DNA of 54,326 nucleotides, taken from positions 1 through 54,326 of the IMG/VR virus record IMGVR_UViG_3300042876_000481; one strand, given 5' to 3'. Source of the DNA: a virus. This document shows, piece after piece, positions 22,603 to 30,226 of this stretch. Position 1 is the stretch's first letter, and each line of letters opens with the position of its first letter. Position numbers and translations under genes: made by a program. The notes below the pieces were generated by a model. The model saw only the letters and a program-made list of their open reading frames with translations. It made no database searches and had not been told where the DNA came from.

Positions 22603-22893
22603 CTATGGCGTTCCGCGTTTGGCCGATTCGAGCGTGTGCATCTCCTGCACCGTCACTCGGACCGGGACGACGATGGCGTGCAGGCCCGCGGATCCGAACA
22701 TGGCGCGGAACTCGCGCCGGTGCTTGCGGGCGTCCTCCCTAGTGGTGAAAAGCAGCGGCGTCGCCATGCCCTGGCGCACCGTGCCGCGGAACGTGCGACG
22801 GTCGGTGGCCTTGACTCCCGGGATGGTCCGCTGCGCGTCCACCAGGACGATCGCCCAGGCGCCGTGCTGTTCGAATGCGCGGGCCGCTTTCAC
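22603..22893 (-). CDS. Hypothetical phage protein (96 aa, GTG start)
   Basis: GTG at 22893 overlaps the previous stop (GTGA). The product is mixed alpha/beta with basic patches (TREDARKHRREFRAMFG) and a beta end. No recognised motif. Confidence 0.55.
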   Translation of the reverse strand: MKAARAFEQHGAWAIVLVDAQRTIPGVKATDRRTFRGTVRQGMATPLLFTTREDARKHRREFRAMFGSAGLHAIVVPVRVTVQEMHTLESAKRGTP

Positions 22894-23132
22894 TCGTCGA
22901 CCCGCTCGCCGTTGACGAAGGTCACGCTGTCCAGCGGCACGCCGTCCATCGACGCCTTGGCGTGCGGCTGGCCCTCGCCCCGCAGCCACATCTCGAACGT
23001 GACTTCGCGCTTGGTCGGCCGGCGCAGGAGTGTGTCGACGAAGTGCTCCCAAACGCTGCGCCAGGTGTTGTGCCGGAGTTCGCCTTGGATGTTTGCGCGT
23101 GCGGCAAGGTGCCGCCACTGGGGGGTGCTCAT
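22890..23132 (-). CDS. Hypothetical phage protein (80 aa)
   Basis: 80 residues starting in an ATGA overlap. Helical first half (WRSVWEHFVDTLLRRP), then beta strands with an acidic end. Function unknown. Confidence 0.55.
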   Translation of the reverse strand: MSTPQWRHLAARANIQGELRHNTWRSVWEHFVDTLLRRPTKREVTFEMWLRGEGQPHAKASMDGVPLDSVTFVNGERVDE

Positions 23133-23347
23133 GCTTTCCTCGCTCTGATCATGGCGTCCGCGAGCACGTAGGCCGTGGCCGCGAGATCGTCCGCGTTCGT
23201 CTTGATGTCGCGCACGGTCGGGTCGGCGACCATGCCGCCGATCACCTGCAGCGCGATTCGATCGCGCAGGGTCATGCCTGGGTGGCCGCGCGTGATGCCC
23301 TTGTGCTCAGGTACCGGGTACGCCGGCCCTCCGGTGTCGGTCGCCAT
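23129..23347 (-). CDS. Conserved small phage protein (72 aa)
   Basis: The GMTLRDRIALQVIGGM segment followed by an Ala-rich helix (AATAYVLADAMIRARK) matches a very common family of small phage proteins of unknown function (GMTLRD.FA type). Start is coupled by TGATG to the gene before; end by ATGA. Confidence 0.65.
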   Translation of the reverse strand: MATDTGGPAYPVPEHKGITRGHPGMTLRDRIALQVIGGMVADPTVRDIKTNADDLAATAYVLADAMIRARKA

Positions 23348-23724
23348 CAGAGGCTCCCGGGGAAGGGCCAGGCGCCGGAGCGCTTGAGCGGGTCCACTGG
23401 CGTCGGCCGGACCACCGTCATCACGCCAATGTCTGCCGGCAGGCCGAAGGTGCCCGGGTTCGTCATGTGCGTGACCACCCGGGTCAGCGTGCGGCCGGTG
23501 AAGGCCTGGCGATCGGGATCGAACTCGCGCAGGAGCAGGCGGTCGCCCACCCGGTAGTCGCGGTCGAAGCGGCGGACCTCGTGCCCTTTGACCCCCGTAT
23601 CCAGCGCGTTGAATTGCGCCGGCCACACCTTGAGCTCGTGCACCATCGGGCCGCGGTTGTCGGCGTTGGGCTGCCACTCCTGGCCGAATAGCCGGCTCCT
23701 GCCGTTGCTGTCGTCTAGATCCAT
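23347..23724 (-). CDS. DUF3850/ASCH-like protein (125 aa)
   Basis: Residues about 28-110 carry the pattern of DUF3850, part of the ASCH/PUA-like folds: HELKVWPAQFNALDTGVKGH, EVRRFDRDYRVGDRLLLRE and RVVTHM. These folds bind RNA or modified nucleotides. The ATG at 23724 is the first in the domain frame with GAGG upstream. Likely an RNA- or nucleotide-binding accessory factor. Confidence 0.75.
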   Translation of the reverse strand: MDLDDSNGRSRLFGQEWQPNADNRGPMVHELKVWPAQFNALDTGVKGHEVRRFDRDYRVGDRLLLREFDPDRQAFTGRTLTRVVTHMTNPGTFGLPADIGVMTVVRPTPVDPLKRSGAWPFPGSL

Positions 23725-23742
23725 CGTGTCCTCTCGGGAAGC

Positions 23743-23767
23743 GCCCCACCGGTCACGCCGGCGGGGC
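23743..23767. other. Intergenic hairpin between DUF2303 and DUF3850 genes
   Basis: A 10-bp stem (23743-23752 pairing with 23758-23767, one mismatch) with a 5-nt loop fills most of the only gap in this stretch of the operon. Read on the minus strand it is not followed by a U run, so it is not a classic terminator; it may affect mRNA stability or reduce downstream translation. Confidence 0.45.
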
Positions 23768-23774
23768 TTTGGGT

Positions 23775-24620
23775 TTACTCGGCGGTGCCGAGCAGCGGGG
23801 TCAGGCCGGTGCCTTCGATGATCTTGGCCAGCGTCTCGCGGTACGCTGCTTCGAGCACCTTGTGCGACCGGATCAGTTCGTAGCGCAGCGTCAGCGTGCC
23901 GTCTTTGATCCGGTACTTGAGGCGCGCCTCGACCTCGCGCGCGGCCTCGTTTTCGAACACCGGGATCGACAGCTTGAAGGTGTCCGGGATCTTGATCTGC
24001 CCGACCGCCTGGGTGTCGTCCACCCACTGCAGCTGGCTGCTCCCATCCCTCAACCGCACCGCGCCGCGGAAGCTGCCCGTCTTGGCGGCTTCGAAGTTCA
24101 GCGCGATCTCGAGCATCGTGTTGCCGGCCGGTTCGATGATGTCCGGCAGGTTGTCCTCGAGGAACTCGGCGAAGCCCACCTGGCTCATGTCCTTCCGGTT
24201 GGCCTGGTGCCAGAGGTTCCACTCGCGCGAGGCCGGGATCTGGAAGGTCGCGCGCCAGTCGCGCCAGCCGGCTTCCGGATCAGGGGCATCGGTCGGAAAG
24301 TGATCATTCAGGACCGCAACGAAAGCGGCCGGCTCGAGCGTGCTGTAGATCACGGAGTCGCCGCTCTTGTACCGGTTGACGTAGGCGATGAAGCTGGCCG
24401 CGTCGCGCAGCTTGACGTGCGACTTCGGCCGCGGCGGGAAGTCCTGCAGCGGCAGCTGGTGCACCTTGAACCCGTCGGGCGCCAGCATGAACGGCAGGCC
24501 GTCCGGGTGCGGGTGCTGCTGCGGCTTGGCTGCCGCCTGGGCTACGCCGATGATGGTTTCGACGTAGTTCGGGGCCGGCGGCTGATTGCCGCTGGTCGGT
24601 CGATCGTATGCGCTGCTCAT
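23775..24620 (-). CDS. DUF2303 (YfdQ-like) phage protein
   Basis: 281 residues with the features of DUF2303: an early PLQDFPPRPKSHVKLRDAAS region, FIAYVNRYK, and later WHQANRKDMSQVGFAEFLED and DIIEPAGNTMLEIALNFEA. The family is found in prophages beside replication and recombination genes; its activity is unknown. Start overlaps the previous gene by 4 nt. Confidence 0.85.
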   Translation of the reverse strand: MSSAYDRPTSGNQPPAPNYVETIIGVAQAAAKPQQHPHPDGLPFMLAPDGFKVHQLPLQDFPPRPKSHVKLRDAASFIAYVNRYKSGDSVIYSTLEPAAFVAVLNDHFPTDAPDPEAGWRDWRATFQIPASREWNLWHQANRKDMSQVGFAEFLEDNLPDIIEPAGNTMLEIALNFEAAKTGSFRGAVRLRDGSSQLQWVDDTQAVGQIKIPDTFKLSIPVFENEAAREVEARLKYRIKDGTLTLRYELIRSHKVLEAAYRETLAKIIEGTGLTPLLGTAE

Positions 24621-24952
24621 GCCGCGTTCGCTTTCTCGCTGGACTGACCCGCCAGCGAAAGGCCCGGCAGATCATTCTGCTTCGGGTGGTTCAGCTGCAG
24701 GTTGCCCTCGGGGGTGGCCCACAGCACGGTGCCGGCCGACTTCTCGACGGGCAGCTTGGTCTTGATGGTGTCCGTGATGACCAGCGCGCCTGCCGCATTC
24801 ATCGGCTTCACGTCGATCGTCAGGGTCAGCGAGCCGGCCTTGCCCGTCTCGCTCACGGCTTGCACCACGCTCTGCAGCGCGGTGGCGAGCTCGTCCTCGC
24901 AAAGGCCGCTGCGCAGGGTGCGCAGGGTGTCGACGAACGGTCTTACTGCCAC
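24617..24952 (-). CDS. Hypothetical partner of DUF2303 protein (111 aa, GTG start)
   Basis: GTG at 24952 with AAGGAG 6-11 bases upstream; this start is not the longest but has the best signal. The product has helical (ELATALQSVVQAVSETG) and beta (SLTLTIDVKPM) parts and an acidic C-terminus. A gene of this size and pattern commonly precedes DUF2303 genes, so the two may act together. Overlaps the preceding gene by 10 nt. Confidence 0.65.
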   Translation of the reverse strand: MAVRPFVDTLRTLRSGLCEDELATALQSVVQAVSETGKAGSLTLTIDVKPMNAAGALVITDTIKTKLPVEKSAGTVLWATPEGNLQLNHPKQNDLPGLSLAGQSSEKANAA

Positions 24953-25116
24953 GTGTTCTCCTTCTCGGGATCGCCGGTGGTCCGGCTGGGTTGACGCAGG
25001 AGGCCGCGGACGGCTTCCCAGCGCATGCGGTAAAGGATCGCCTTCTCGGACTCGCTGAGGGCGCCTCGGATCTCGTTTTCGCTCGGCGGCATGCCGGCAA
25101 TCTCGCGCTCGGTCAT
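24943..25116 (-). CDS. Small hypothetical protein (57 aa)
   Basis: ATG at 25116 overlaps the previous stop (ATGA). A 57-residue helical, charged product (SESEKAILYRMRWEAVRGLL). Function unknown. Confidence 0.55.
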   Translation of the reverse strand: MTEREIAGMPPSENEIRGALSESEKAILYRMRWEAVRGLLRQPSRTTGDPEKENTWQ

Positions 25117-25757
25117 GACAGCGCCTGGCCGGCCTTGAGGCGGGCCGTGAGGTCGGCCCACCGAGCGCGCAGGGCGCTGTCGTCATGGGCGATCAGTTTT
25201 GTGGCCTCGGCGCCCTTGTCGGTCACCGGTGCCGGCAGGTAGGCCGCCGCCGTTTCGTGCCCGATGCGGCCGCGCTCGACCGCGATCGCGATCGCTTGCT
25301 CGCGCTTCTCGGCATCGGTGCCAAGGCTCGGCGTCCACTTGATCGGTGCACGCGCAAGCCGGGCCTGTTCGACCTCGCGCGCGTAGGCATCCTTGAATGC
25401 CATACGGGCGCCGATCCGGTCGCCGCGCTCGAGCAGCGGCTGCGCGACGAAAAAGGCGCGGCTCATCTGCTCTGTCCAGACGACGCTGTCCGCCTCGGTC
25501 GCTGGGCACATCGCCCAGGCCTCGTCCGGCCCTGGGTGGCCGTCGGTCGTCTCGATCCGTTCGATGATGGCCGCCAGGGTCAGGCGGTTGACCTCGCGCC
25601 GGGCGCGCCGGATCCCGTTCAGGGCGCGCTCGGTCGGGTAGGCCTTCAGATCGTCGACCATGGCCGCCAGCGCGATCGCGCTGAGTTCGGTGCCGGTGAC
25701 GGCCGCGGCGATCGCCAGTTCCTTGGCCAAGGTTTCACGTGGATCGGTGCTGCTCAT
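25113..25757 (-). CDS. Replication-region protein, possible helicase-loader-like (214 aa)
   Basis: ATG at 25757 is coupled to the DUF1376 gene (ATGA). 214 residues, largely helical. The N-terminal segment (AKELAIAAAVTGTELSAIAL, DDLKAYPTERALNGIRRARR) resembles unnamed proteins found right after phage replication-initiator genes, the place of lambda P. The loader role is inferred from position only; no AAA+ Walker motif is seen. Confidence 0.6.
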   Translation of the reverse strand: MSSTDPRETLAKELAIAAAVTGTELSAIALAAMVDDLKAYPTERALNGIRRARREVNRLTLAAIIERIETTDGHPGPDEAWAMCPATEADSVVWTEQMSRAFFVAQPLLERGDRIGARMAFKDAYAREVEQARLARAPIKWTPSLGTDAEKREQAIAIAVERGRIGHETAAAYLPAPVTDKGAEATKLIAHDDSALRARWADLTARLKAGQALS

Positions 25758-26740
25758 GCTTCGCTCCGGATGCTGCCCAGGTAGGTCTGCAGGGCGTCGC
25801 CGGTCGCCCCGAGCTTGTCGGCCTGCCGCGCCGCGGTGGCCGTGGTTTGGCGGTTCGTCGCCCACTGCGTGCGCAGGCTCTCGGCGTCCTGCATCAGCAG
25901 CTTCGTGTGGTGCGTGTTCGCCACGTACTTGGCGCCCTTGTGCCCCAGGAACCAGGCGGCAATGTGCGGGGCCTCGGGTGCACCGACCCGCTTCACGAAC
26001 GCCAGGATGTTCGCGTTCGTCAGGGCGTTGCGGACGGGCTCCGTGCCGTACCGGGCCGCGTAGGCGGTCCTGTAGGCGTCCCAGGTGGCTGCGGCTGCCT
26101 CCTGGGCTTCGGTGCGCTCGACGGGCGCCTTCCTGGCCTTCCTCGTCGGTCGCGCTTGCGCGGCCGAAAGGGTCTTAACTACTGTCCCTGTCCCTGTCCC
26201 TGTCCCTGTCTTTATCCCTGTCCCTATCCCTGTCCCTTGGTGCACGTCGCGTGCATCGTCACGTTGATCGTCACGTTGATCGTCGCAATCCTCGTGCGCC
26301 TCGTCCGACATGGCTGGAGGGGCGTGTTTGGCCGCTTCTTTCGCTTTTCGGGCCGCAATAGCGGCCTCGACGCGGCGTTTCCGCTCGAGCTTGGCGCGCC
26401 ATGCTTCGAGCGCCTTCTCGGCGACCACCGGGTGGTACCAGCGGCCGTCGCTGCAGAGCACCCACCCGTTGAGGACGGTGTCGTCCGCTTCGGCCCACTG
26501 GTCGGGCGTGCAGAAGGCGAGGCGCGCCATCACCGCGGGGTTGTCCGGGACGCTGGCCGCGGGCACCTGGTGCCACGACGAGGCCCAAAGGCTGATCAGG
26601 GCGTGTCCCATGGGCGTGCCGGCGGCCTCGATCCACGTTTCGCTGGTGAGGAGCCTGGTGATGTCCAGGGGCATGAAAGGGAAATCACGAAGGTCGACCT
26701 CCGCTGGCACCAGCGGATCCGGCAGGGCTTGTTCGGTCAT
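25754..26740 (-). CDS. DUF1376 replication protein (lambda O-like role)
   Basis: 328 residues. The N-terminal 115 residues form DUF1376 (RDFPFMPLDITRLLTSETW, GHALISLWASSWHQVPAASV, GRWYHPVVAEKALEAW). A charged linker then leads to a Gly/Thr repeat (about 169-186) encoded by hexamers, and a helical C-terminal domain (about 205-328). DUF1376 proteins are phage replication initiator-like proteins. A repeat array inside an initiator gene is the layout of the lambda origin in gene O. Start overlaps the Cro-like gene by 4 nt. Confidence 0.8.
   Translation of the reverse strand: MTEQALPDPLVPAEVDLRDFPFMPLDITRLLTSETWIEAAGTPMGHALISLWASSWHQVPAASVPDNPAVMARLAFCTPDQWAEADDTVLNGWVLCSDGRWYHPVVAEKALEAWRAKLERKRRVEAAIAARKAKEAAKHAPPAMSDEAHEDCDDQRDDQRDDARDVHQGTGIGTGIKTGTGTGTGTVVKTLSAAQARPTRKARKAPVERTEAQEAAAATWDAYRTAYAARYGTEPVRNALTNANILAFVKRVGAPEAPHIAAWFLGHKGAKYVANTHHTKLLMQDAESLRTQWATNRQTTATAARQADKLGATGDALQTYLGSIRSEA
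26182..26235 (-). repeat. Nine tandem hexamers in the replication gene, candidate origin iterons
   Basis: Nine 6-bp units, consensus CTGTCC on the plus strand, run without gaps; four are variant (CTGTCT, TTATCC, CTATCC and the edge). They encode the Gly-Thr repeat of the DUF1376 protein. Regular tandem units in a phage initiator gene suggest initiator-binding sites, but simple slippage giving a low-complexity linker is also possible. Confidence 0.55.
26255..26286 (-). repeat. 12-bp direct repeat next to the hexamer array
   Basis: ATCGTCACGTTG occurs twice head to tail (26255-26266, 26267-26278) followed by a partial third copy (ATCGTCGC). It encodes the Asp/Gln/Arg repeat before the Gly-Thr stretch in the DUF1376 protein. 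Together with the hexamers it gives a compact repeat cluster of about 105 bp that could form an origin. Confidence 0.5.
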
Positions 26741-27042
26741 GCCGCCTCGCGCAGCAGCTGTTCCGCGCGGTCCAGAAGCCGGGCCGCTTCGATGCGCTTG
26801 TTGGCCTTGAGGATGTCGTCCGCCTTGATCTGGCCGTCCGTGGCGCGCTCGAGCGCCTGCGCGGCGGCTTCGGGCGTTACCAGGGCACCCTTGCGGTACT
26901 TACTGAGGTTGGCCAGGGGAATCCCGGCCTGGTAGGCGGCCTCTGTCAGGCTGCCGAGGATGTCGATCGCCCGGTAAACGGGCAGGTTGTAACCGAGTGC
27001 CGCCGCGGTGCTTTCGTCCCGCGCTCGGGTATGCCGTCGCAT
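26737..27042 (-). CDS. Cro/YdaS-like transcriptional regulator (101 aa)
   Basis: ATG at 27042 with GGAAAGG just upstream. 101 residues; the HTH reads AIDILGSLTEAAYQAG and IPLANLSKYRKGALVTPE (about 26-60), the pattern of YdaS/Cro-like phage regulators in which VTPEAAAQALERATDG follows. It is the first gene of the minus-strand operon and faces the bet operon across a 227-bp control region, so it probably regulates both directions. Confidence 0.75.
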   Translation of the reverse strand: MRRHTRARDESTAAALGYNLPVYRAIDILGSLTEAAYQAGIPLANLSKYRKGALVTPEAAAQALERATDGQIKADDILKANKRIEAARLLDRAEQLLREAA

Positions 27043-27269
27043 GGTTGCCTTTCCGGTTCGTGTTGGCTTGTTGCGCGGCGAATCGTACCGTAATTGCCGG
27101 CCGTAAGTGCAAGCCGACGCGTAGACTTTCCATTGCGCGGCGCGACAATCCGGCAACTAATCCCGATCGTCGTGTCTTTCTGTTGCGCGATGTTGCGCTT
27201 TGTCGCGTTCCTAGGTATCTTTCCGTCACCGCGGCAATCGACCGCGGGCAACCCTTACCTGGAGGTTCA
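27043..27269. promoter_or_regulatory. Divergent control region with repeated TTGCGC sites
   Basis: No gene fits this 227-bp stretch. TTGCGC occurs on the plus strand at 27071, 27133, 27183 and 27193, the last two spaced by exactly 10 bp. Around 27132-27149 the copy lies in an imperfect palindrome ATTGCGCG..GCGACAAT. A plus-strand promoter candidate is TTGCGC (27193-27198), 17-bp spacer, TATCTT (27216-27221), followed by GGAGG at 27261. The minus-strand promoter is less clear. The repeats are likely operators for the adjacent Cro-like protein. Confidence 0.6.
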
Positions 27270-28226
27270 ATGTCCACCGCTGTTGCTCCGCTGCAGGCGT
27301 CCGTGCCGGCCCTGCAAATGAACGAGACCGAACTCCTCGAGGTGCTCGGCTCGTCGCTGTACCCGGGCGCGAAGGTGCCCTCGATCAAGCTGGTCGTTGG
27401 CTACTGCAAGGCTGCCGGGCTCGACCCGATGCAGAAGCCCGTCCACATCGTGCCGATGTACGTCAAGGACGCCGGCACCGGGCAGGGCGCCATGCGCGAC
27501 GTCGTGATGCCTGGCATTGGGCTGTACCGCATCCAGGCCGCGCGCACCGGTCAGTACGCCGGCATCTCGGAGCCCGAGTTTGGGGCGATTCAGACCCTGC
27601 GCCTCGGCGACTTTTCGTTCGAGTACCCGGCCTGGTGCAAGGTCACCGTGCGCCGGTTCAATCCGCAGACCGGCCAGATCTTCGACTTCACCGCGATGGA
27701 GTACTGGATCGAGAACTACGCGACCAAGAGCCGCGATTCGAAGGTGCCCAACGACATGTGGCAGCGCCGGCCGTTCGCTCAAATCGCCAAGTGCGCGGAG
27801 GCGCAGGCCCTGCGCAAAGCGTTTCCGGAGACCGGCGCGCAGCCGACCGCCGAGGAGATGGAGGGGCGCGACTTCGACGGCGTCGACCTGAACCCCGCGC
27901 CTGCTCCTGCGCCCGCGCGCCAGGGCCCGCAATCGCGCGCTGCGAAGGCCAAGGCCGAGGCGCAGGACGCGACCGTGGTGTCGAAGGAGGACGCTGCCGC
28001 TGGTGCTGCCGTGGCCGAGGCTGCGCTCGATTCGATGGCCACCGCCGCGGCCACCGGCGCGACCGCTAACGATCCACTGGTCGGCGAGGGCGAGCTCGCG
28101 TTCCTGCGCAAGAAGGCCGAGCAGCTGAAGGTCGATCTGCCGGCCCTGGCCGCCGAGAAGGGCATCGATCTGTCGAAGCTGACGAAGGTCGGATTCGTGA
28201 TGCTCAAGGGCGCGCTCGCGTCATGA
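27270..28226 (+). CDS. bet: Bet-type single-strand annealing recombinase
   Basis: 318 residues. ATG follows GGAGG. Residues about 15-215 match the lambda Bet/RecT annealing core: LEVLGSSLYPGAKVPSI, LVVGYCKAAGLDPMQKPVHI, AMEYWIENYA, KCAEAQALRKAFPETGA. A Pro/Ala-rich linker leads to a short helical C-terminal module. It anneals single strands to mediate recombination and concatemer formation with the exonuclease and SSB encoded downstream. Start chosen by Shine-Dalgarno and by family length; the longer open frame upstream is non-coding control region. Confidence 0.9.
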   Translation: MSTAVAPLQASVPALQMNETELLEVLGSSLYPGAKVPSIKLVVGYCKAAGLDPMQKPVHIVPMYVKDAGTGQGAMRDVVMPGIGLYRIQAARTGQYAGISEPEFGAIQTLRLGDFSFEYPAWCKVTVRRFNPQTGQIFDFTAMEYWIENYATKSRDSKVPNDMWQRRPFAQIAKCAEAQALRKAFPETGAQPTAEEMEGRDFDGVDLNPAPAPAPARQGPQSRAAKAKAEAQDATVVSKEDAAAGAAVAEAALDSMATAAATGATANDPLVGEGELAFLRKKAEQLKVDLPALAAEKGIDLSKLTKVGFVMLKGALAS

Positions 28227-28816
28227 AGCTCGAATTCGACGCGGCGACGCACACCTACCGGATCGACGGCGCCGTGGTTCCTTCGGTCACGCAGCTGCTA
28301 AAGCCGATGCAGAACTTCGACGGCATCGATCCGGCCGTGCTCGAGGCCAAGCGGGAACTCGGCGTGTTCGTGCATCAGGCCTGTGAACTCGACGACGAGG
28401 ACGACCTCGACGAGGAGTCGCTGGACCCGGTGATCCTCGGGTACGTGCGGGGCTGGCGCAAGTTCAAGGCCGCGACCGGAGCGCTGGTGCTGCAGTCGGA
28501 GCGCAAGCTGTGCAACCGCGCCCTGGGCTTCGCCGGCACGCTCGATCGCGTGGCCGAACTGCACCACCTGAACGGCGGCATGCGTTGGCTCCTCGATATC
28601 AAGACCTCGTCGGAAATCGACGCCTGGGTCGGCGTGCAGTTGGCCGGCTATCGCCTGCTCCTCGAATCGAACGGCGAGCGCGTCGACGCCCTGGCCGCGG
28701 TGCAGCTGTTCCCTGATGGCGGCTACCAGCTGCACCGGTTCGGCCACCCCGACGACGTGCGGTGCTTCATGTCCCTCCTGTCCATCCACCACTGGAAAAC
28801 TAAAAATGTCCGCTGA
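28223..28816 (+). CDS. PD-(D/E)XK exonuclease (recombination partner of Bet)
   Basis: 197 residues. The RecB-like nuclease motifs are visible: His51 in FVHQACEL, GFAGTLDRV with Asp108, LLDIKTSS with Asp125-x-Lys127, and the QxxxY motif VQLAGYRLLL (Gln139, Tyr143). It would resect double-strand ends to expose the single strand for Bet, as lambda Exo does. ATGA overlap with bet. Its end overlaps the next gene by 11 nt. Confidence 0.85.
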   Translation: MKLEFDAATHTYRIDGAVVPSVTQLLKPMQNFDGIDPAVLEAKRELGVFVHQACELDDEDDLDEESLDPVILGYVRGWRKFKAATGALVLQSERKLCNRALGFAGTLDRVAELHHLNGGMRWLLDIKTSSEIDAWVGVQLAGYRLLLESNGERVDALAAVQLFPDGGYQLHRFGHPDDVRCFMSLLSIHHWKTKNVR

Positions 28817-29513
28817 TCTTTCTTCTCTGCAGCAGGCCGCCTCGACCGAGGCCGCCACCCACACCACCCAGGCGCAGTCCGCCCTGGCCGTGATCGAATC
28901 GCTCACCATCGATTCGGATCTGATGTTCGAGACGGCGGGCGAGGAACTCCGCGCGATCAAGACGCGGCTGTCCGCGCTCGAGGCGGCGCGCCTGAACATC
29001 ACCCGGCCGATGGACGCGGCGAAAAAGGCCGTCATGGACTTGTTCAAGGGTCCGGTCACGTTGCTCGAAAAGGCCGAGGGCACGCTTAAGACCAAGATGC
29101 TTGCCTACTCGCAAGAGCAGGCCCGCAAGCGCGCTGCCGAGCAGGCCGAACGCGAACGCCTGGCGCACCAGGAGCGCGAGCGCCTGGAGCGCGAGGCTGC
29201 TGCCCTGGTCGCCGCAGGCAAGCCCGAGGAGGCGGCCGTGAAGCAGGAGGTCGCGCAGCTGGTGACCGCCCCGGTGGCCGTGGAGGCGCCCAAGCCGAAG
29301 GCTGCCGGGATCTCGACCGTGGAGCGCTGGACGTTCGAGGTCAAGGACAAGGCCGCGATGATCGCCTACGTGGCCGCGCATCCCGAGTACATCGATTGCT
29401 TTGAGGTGAACTCGGCTGAGGTGCGCCGCCTGGCCCTGGCCATGAAGGACAAGTTGCCGCTCGCAGGCGTGCGCGTGTTCAAGGTCGAATCACTGGCTGC
29501 GCGGGGGTCGTGA
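28806..29513 (+). CDS. Coiled-coil protein of the recombination operon (235 aa)
   Basis: ATG at 28806 is inside the exonuclease 3' end; the longer upstream frame is a shadow. Residues about 25-90 are helical (TAGEELRAIKTRLSALEAAR), 95-150 a charged coiled coil (QARKRAAEQAERERLAHQER), and 185-235 a compact alpha/beta domain. Proteins of this layout often accompany phage annealing recombinases; the molecular role is unknown. No strong Shine-Dalgarno, so translation may depend on coupling. Confidence 0.7.
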   Translation: MSADLSSLQQAASTEAATHTTQAQSALAVIESLTIDSDLMFETAGEELRAIKTRLSALEAARLNITRPMDAAKKAVMDLFKGPVTLLEKAEGTLKTKMLAYSQEQARKRAAEQAERERLAHQERERLEREAAALVAAGKPEEAAVKQEVAQLVTAPVAVEAPKPKAAGISTVERWTFEVKDKAAMIAYVAAHPEYIDCFEVNSAEVRRLALAMKDKLPLAGVRVFKVESLAARGS

Positions 29514-30217
29514 TGCCGCTGACGTTCCTTCCCGCATCGCACCCGGCCGAGTGCTACTCCTACGAGCATTGGATGCGCGCGCTCGAATGCACCAAGGCCC
29601 AGGCGAAGCGCATCGTCGCCGACTTCAAGGATCAGCGCGTGATGCTGTCCTCGTGCGGCACCTACCAGGTGAATCTCAAGCGCGTCGACACCGGCTTCGG
29701 CGTGCCGATGGTGCACATCTCCTGCAAGCGCCGGGACCGCGAGCCGCTGCACGATTGGCGCGTGAAGCAGGACATCAAGAACGCGATCGTCGGCCCGCAG
29801 TGCGAGGCGGCCGAGCTTTACCCGGCCGAGTCGCGGCTGGTCGACACCGCCAACCAGTACCACCTGTGGGCCTTCGACGATCCGCGCTTCGACTTCCCGT
29901 TCGGCTTCCGCGAGCGCCTGGTGCTCGGTCCCGACGAGGGGCCGCTGGTGCCTGGCGCCGTGCAGCGTCCGTTCGATCTGTCGGATCCCGAGTCGGTCGC
30001 CATGGCCGCGGCTGATCCGGTGGAGGTCGACGAGCCGGCCTTGCTAGAGCGCACTGTGCGGATCATCGAGCGCGCCCCGTCGCACGACGCGCCGGCCTAC
30101 TACGTCGAGTGCCTTGGCGACCCGGAAGACCCGCCGCAGTTCGAATCGCTCGACGGCGCGAAGGCCTTCTGCCGCGCGCTCGGTTTCTCGTTCGTCGTTC
30201 TTCCCTACGCAGGCTGA
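29513..30217 (+). CDS. DUF7694-like conserved phage protein (234 aa)
   Basis: ATG at 29513 overlaps the previous stop (TGATG); a GTG three bases earlier is an alternative. A segment LHDWRVKQDIKNAIVGPQCE followed by AELYPAESRLVDTANQYHLW (about 81-121) is a strongly conserved block in many phage and bacterial hypothetical proteins. The C-terminal 100 residues are less familiar. Function unknown; recombination-operon context. Confidence 0.7.
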   Translation: MPLTFLPASHPAECYSYEHWMRALECTKAQAKRIVADFKDQRVMLSSCGTYQVNLKRVDTGFGVPMVHISCKRRDREPLHDWRVKQDIKNAIVGPQCEAAELYPAESRLVDTANQYHLWAFDDPRFDFPFGFRERLVLGPDEGPLVPGAVQRPFDLSDPESVAMAAADPVEVDEPALLERTVRIIERAPSHDAPAYYVECLGDPEDPPQFESLDGAKAFCRALGFSFVVLPYAG

Positions 30218-30226
30218 GGAGGCCAT

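Noticed and set aside
23743-23767. Intrinsic terminator in the DUF2303-DUF3850 gap
   Set aside because: The stem is good, but on the coding (minus) strand no U run follows; the T-rich side lies upstream. Recorded as a hairpin only.
26182-26286. CRISPR array
   Set aside because: The units are contiguous 6-bp and 12-bp repeats with no spacers, inside a coding gene. Nothing else in the window has repeat-spacer periodicity, and no cas gene is present.
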